From: an uncultured Planctomycetota bacterium
Lineage (GTDB): Bacteria > Planctomycetota > UBA1135 > UBA2386
Length of the DNA: 13,792 nt
NCBI GenBank assembly: GCA_903925435.1
Contig: CAIYFF010000235.1
Location: 1 to 13,792, forward strand
Direction of reading: 5' to 3'
In this document: positions 13,255-13,792 of the stretch, one piece after another
Numbering within the stretch: the stretch's first letter is position 1
How the letters are laid out: every line of letters starts with the position of its first letter
Notes under the pieces: generated by a model
What the model was told of the DNA's origin: nothing
What the model saw: only the letters and a program-made list of their open reading frames with translations
Databases searched by the model: none
Program-made: the position numbers and the translations under genes

Positions 13255-13792
13255 GATCGACTCCTGCGGCAACTCGCGCGCGCAGCGCGATCCAGACCGT
13301 GACATCCGGCTCCATCCGGATCACCACTTTGTCTGGCACCGGCACCGCATAGTCAGGCAAGTGCACCTTCGCCTGCCCCTCGATCATGACGCGACGGCTT
13401 GGCTCCACCGTGAGCAGCACAGGCATCGACAGAGGCTTCTCCACGCCGCGGATCGACATGAGGCCCGTGACCGTTCCCTTGACCGTCATCTTCGCGGCAT
13501 CGACGCCGTTGTCGTCCGGAAGGAACGTCTGCACCGTGAATCGGATCTCCGGGTGGACCTTCGCATCCAGGTGCTCCAGCATCGCTTCGTCGCGCCCCTC
13601 GACTCCGGAGTCGAGACCCGCAGCTACGCAGACGATTGCGCCTGCGAACGATGCTGCAGGATCGGACAGCTTCGTGGTGAACGTGCCGTGGACCTTGGTC
13701 GTCACGCCGGTGAAGTCGTGCAGCGTGCTCTTCGCATCGAAGCCAACGCGGCTGAGTTCTGGGATCACTTCGAACGACTGCGTCTGATCGAA
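13244..13792 (-). CDS. YceI-like lipid-binding protein, 5' end beyond window (partial)
   Basis: This is 182 codons plus stop, open to the right edge, so the N-terminus and any signal peptide are missing. The opening FEVIPELSRVGFDAKSTLHDFTG is the YceI start pattern. It is followed by GTF, acidic helix DEAMLEHLDAKVHPEIRFTV, KMTVKGTVTGLMSIRGVEKPLSMPVLLTV and a closing beta segment. The GTG at 13768 is an internal codon, not the start. YceI proteins are periplasmic, lipocalin-like barrels that bind polyisoprenoids or similar lipids. As the first visible gene of the operon with a lipoprotein, two methyltransferases and a type III polyketide synthase, it may bind the lipid product or its precursor. 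It could instead be a stray stress protein with no link to the pathway, but its end overlaps the next gene by 11 bases, which argues for co-expression. Confidence 0.88.
   Translation of the reverse strand, partial: FDQTQSFEVIPELSRVGFDAKSTLHDFTGVTTKVHGTFTTKLSDPAASFAGAIVCVAAGLDSGVEGRDEAMLEHLDAKVHPEIRFTVQTFLPDDNGVDAAKMTVKGTVTGLMSIRGVEKPLSMPVLLTVEPSRRVMIEGQAKVHLPDYAVPVPDKVVIRMEPDVTVWIALRARVAAGVDRAK
13261..13265 (-). promoter_or_regulatory. Shine-Dalgarno site of the lipoprotein gene
   Basis: CTCCT on the plus strand reads AGGAG on the minus strand, six bases before the GTG at 13254. It lies inside the YceI-like coding sequence and decides the start of the lipoprotein among several in-frame candidates. 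Confidence 0.65.

Overview
The window is GC-rich, nearly fully coding bacterial DNA. All but one of its genes read on the minus strand. A planctomycete is the best guess. The reasons are a Minf_1886-family gene, a divergent DnaA, a large secreted TPR/metallopeptidase protein and few clear Shine-Dalgarno sites. Protein family resemblance alone supports this, so the phylum is an inference. No RNA gene, insertion sequence, CRISPR array or phage gene is visible, and no gap between genes exceeds about 145 bases.

Read 5'->3' on the minus strand, the right end (13792 to 10330) is a tightly overlapping five-gene operon: a YceI-like protein (5' end outside the window), a small lipoprotein, a UbiG-like SAM methyltransferase, a membrane methyltransferase of the isoprenylcysteine carboxyl methyltransferase/MddA type, and a type III polyketide synthase. 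The overlaps are 11, 4, 4 and 1 bases. The likely job is making, methylating and handling a polyketide lipid such as an alkylresorcinol or alkylpyrone. This is the most interesting locus in the window.

The only plus-strand gene (9209-10297) is a fusion of a TsaC/Sua5/YrdC-like domain with a low-molecular-weight phosphatase whose active-site loop matches the arginine phosphatase YwlE. It converges on the polyketide operon with a hairpin between them. Its other end faces a two-component system across a 72-base divergent promoter region that looks symmetric.

From 9136 to 4026 on the minus strand come a sensorless histidine kinase, an NtrC-type sigma-54 activator and a 986-residue exported TPR protein with a HEYAH zinc-peptidase motif. 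After a 142-base structured gap comes a replication operon: a divergent dnaA, tmk (GTG start 1 base after dnaA's stop) and holB (ATGA overlap with tmk). A Minf_1886-family gene with its own Shine-Dalgarno site follows, and then the 5' part of an uncharacterised gene that runs off the left edge.
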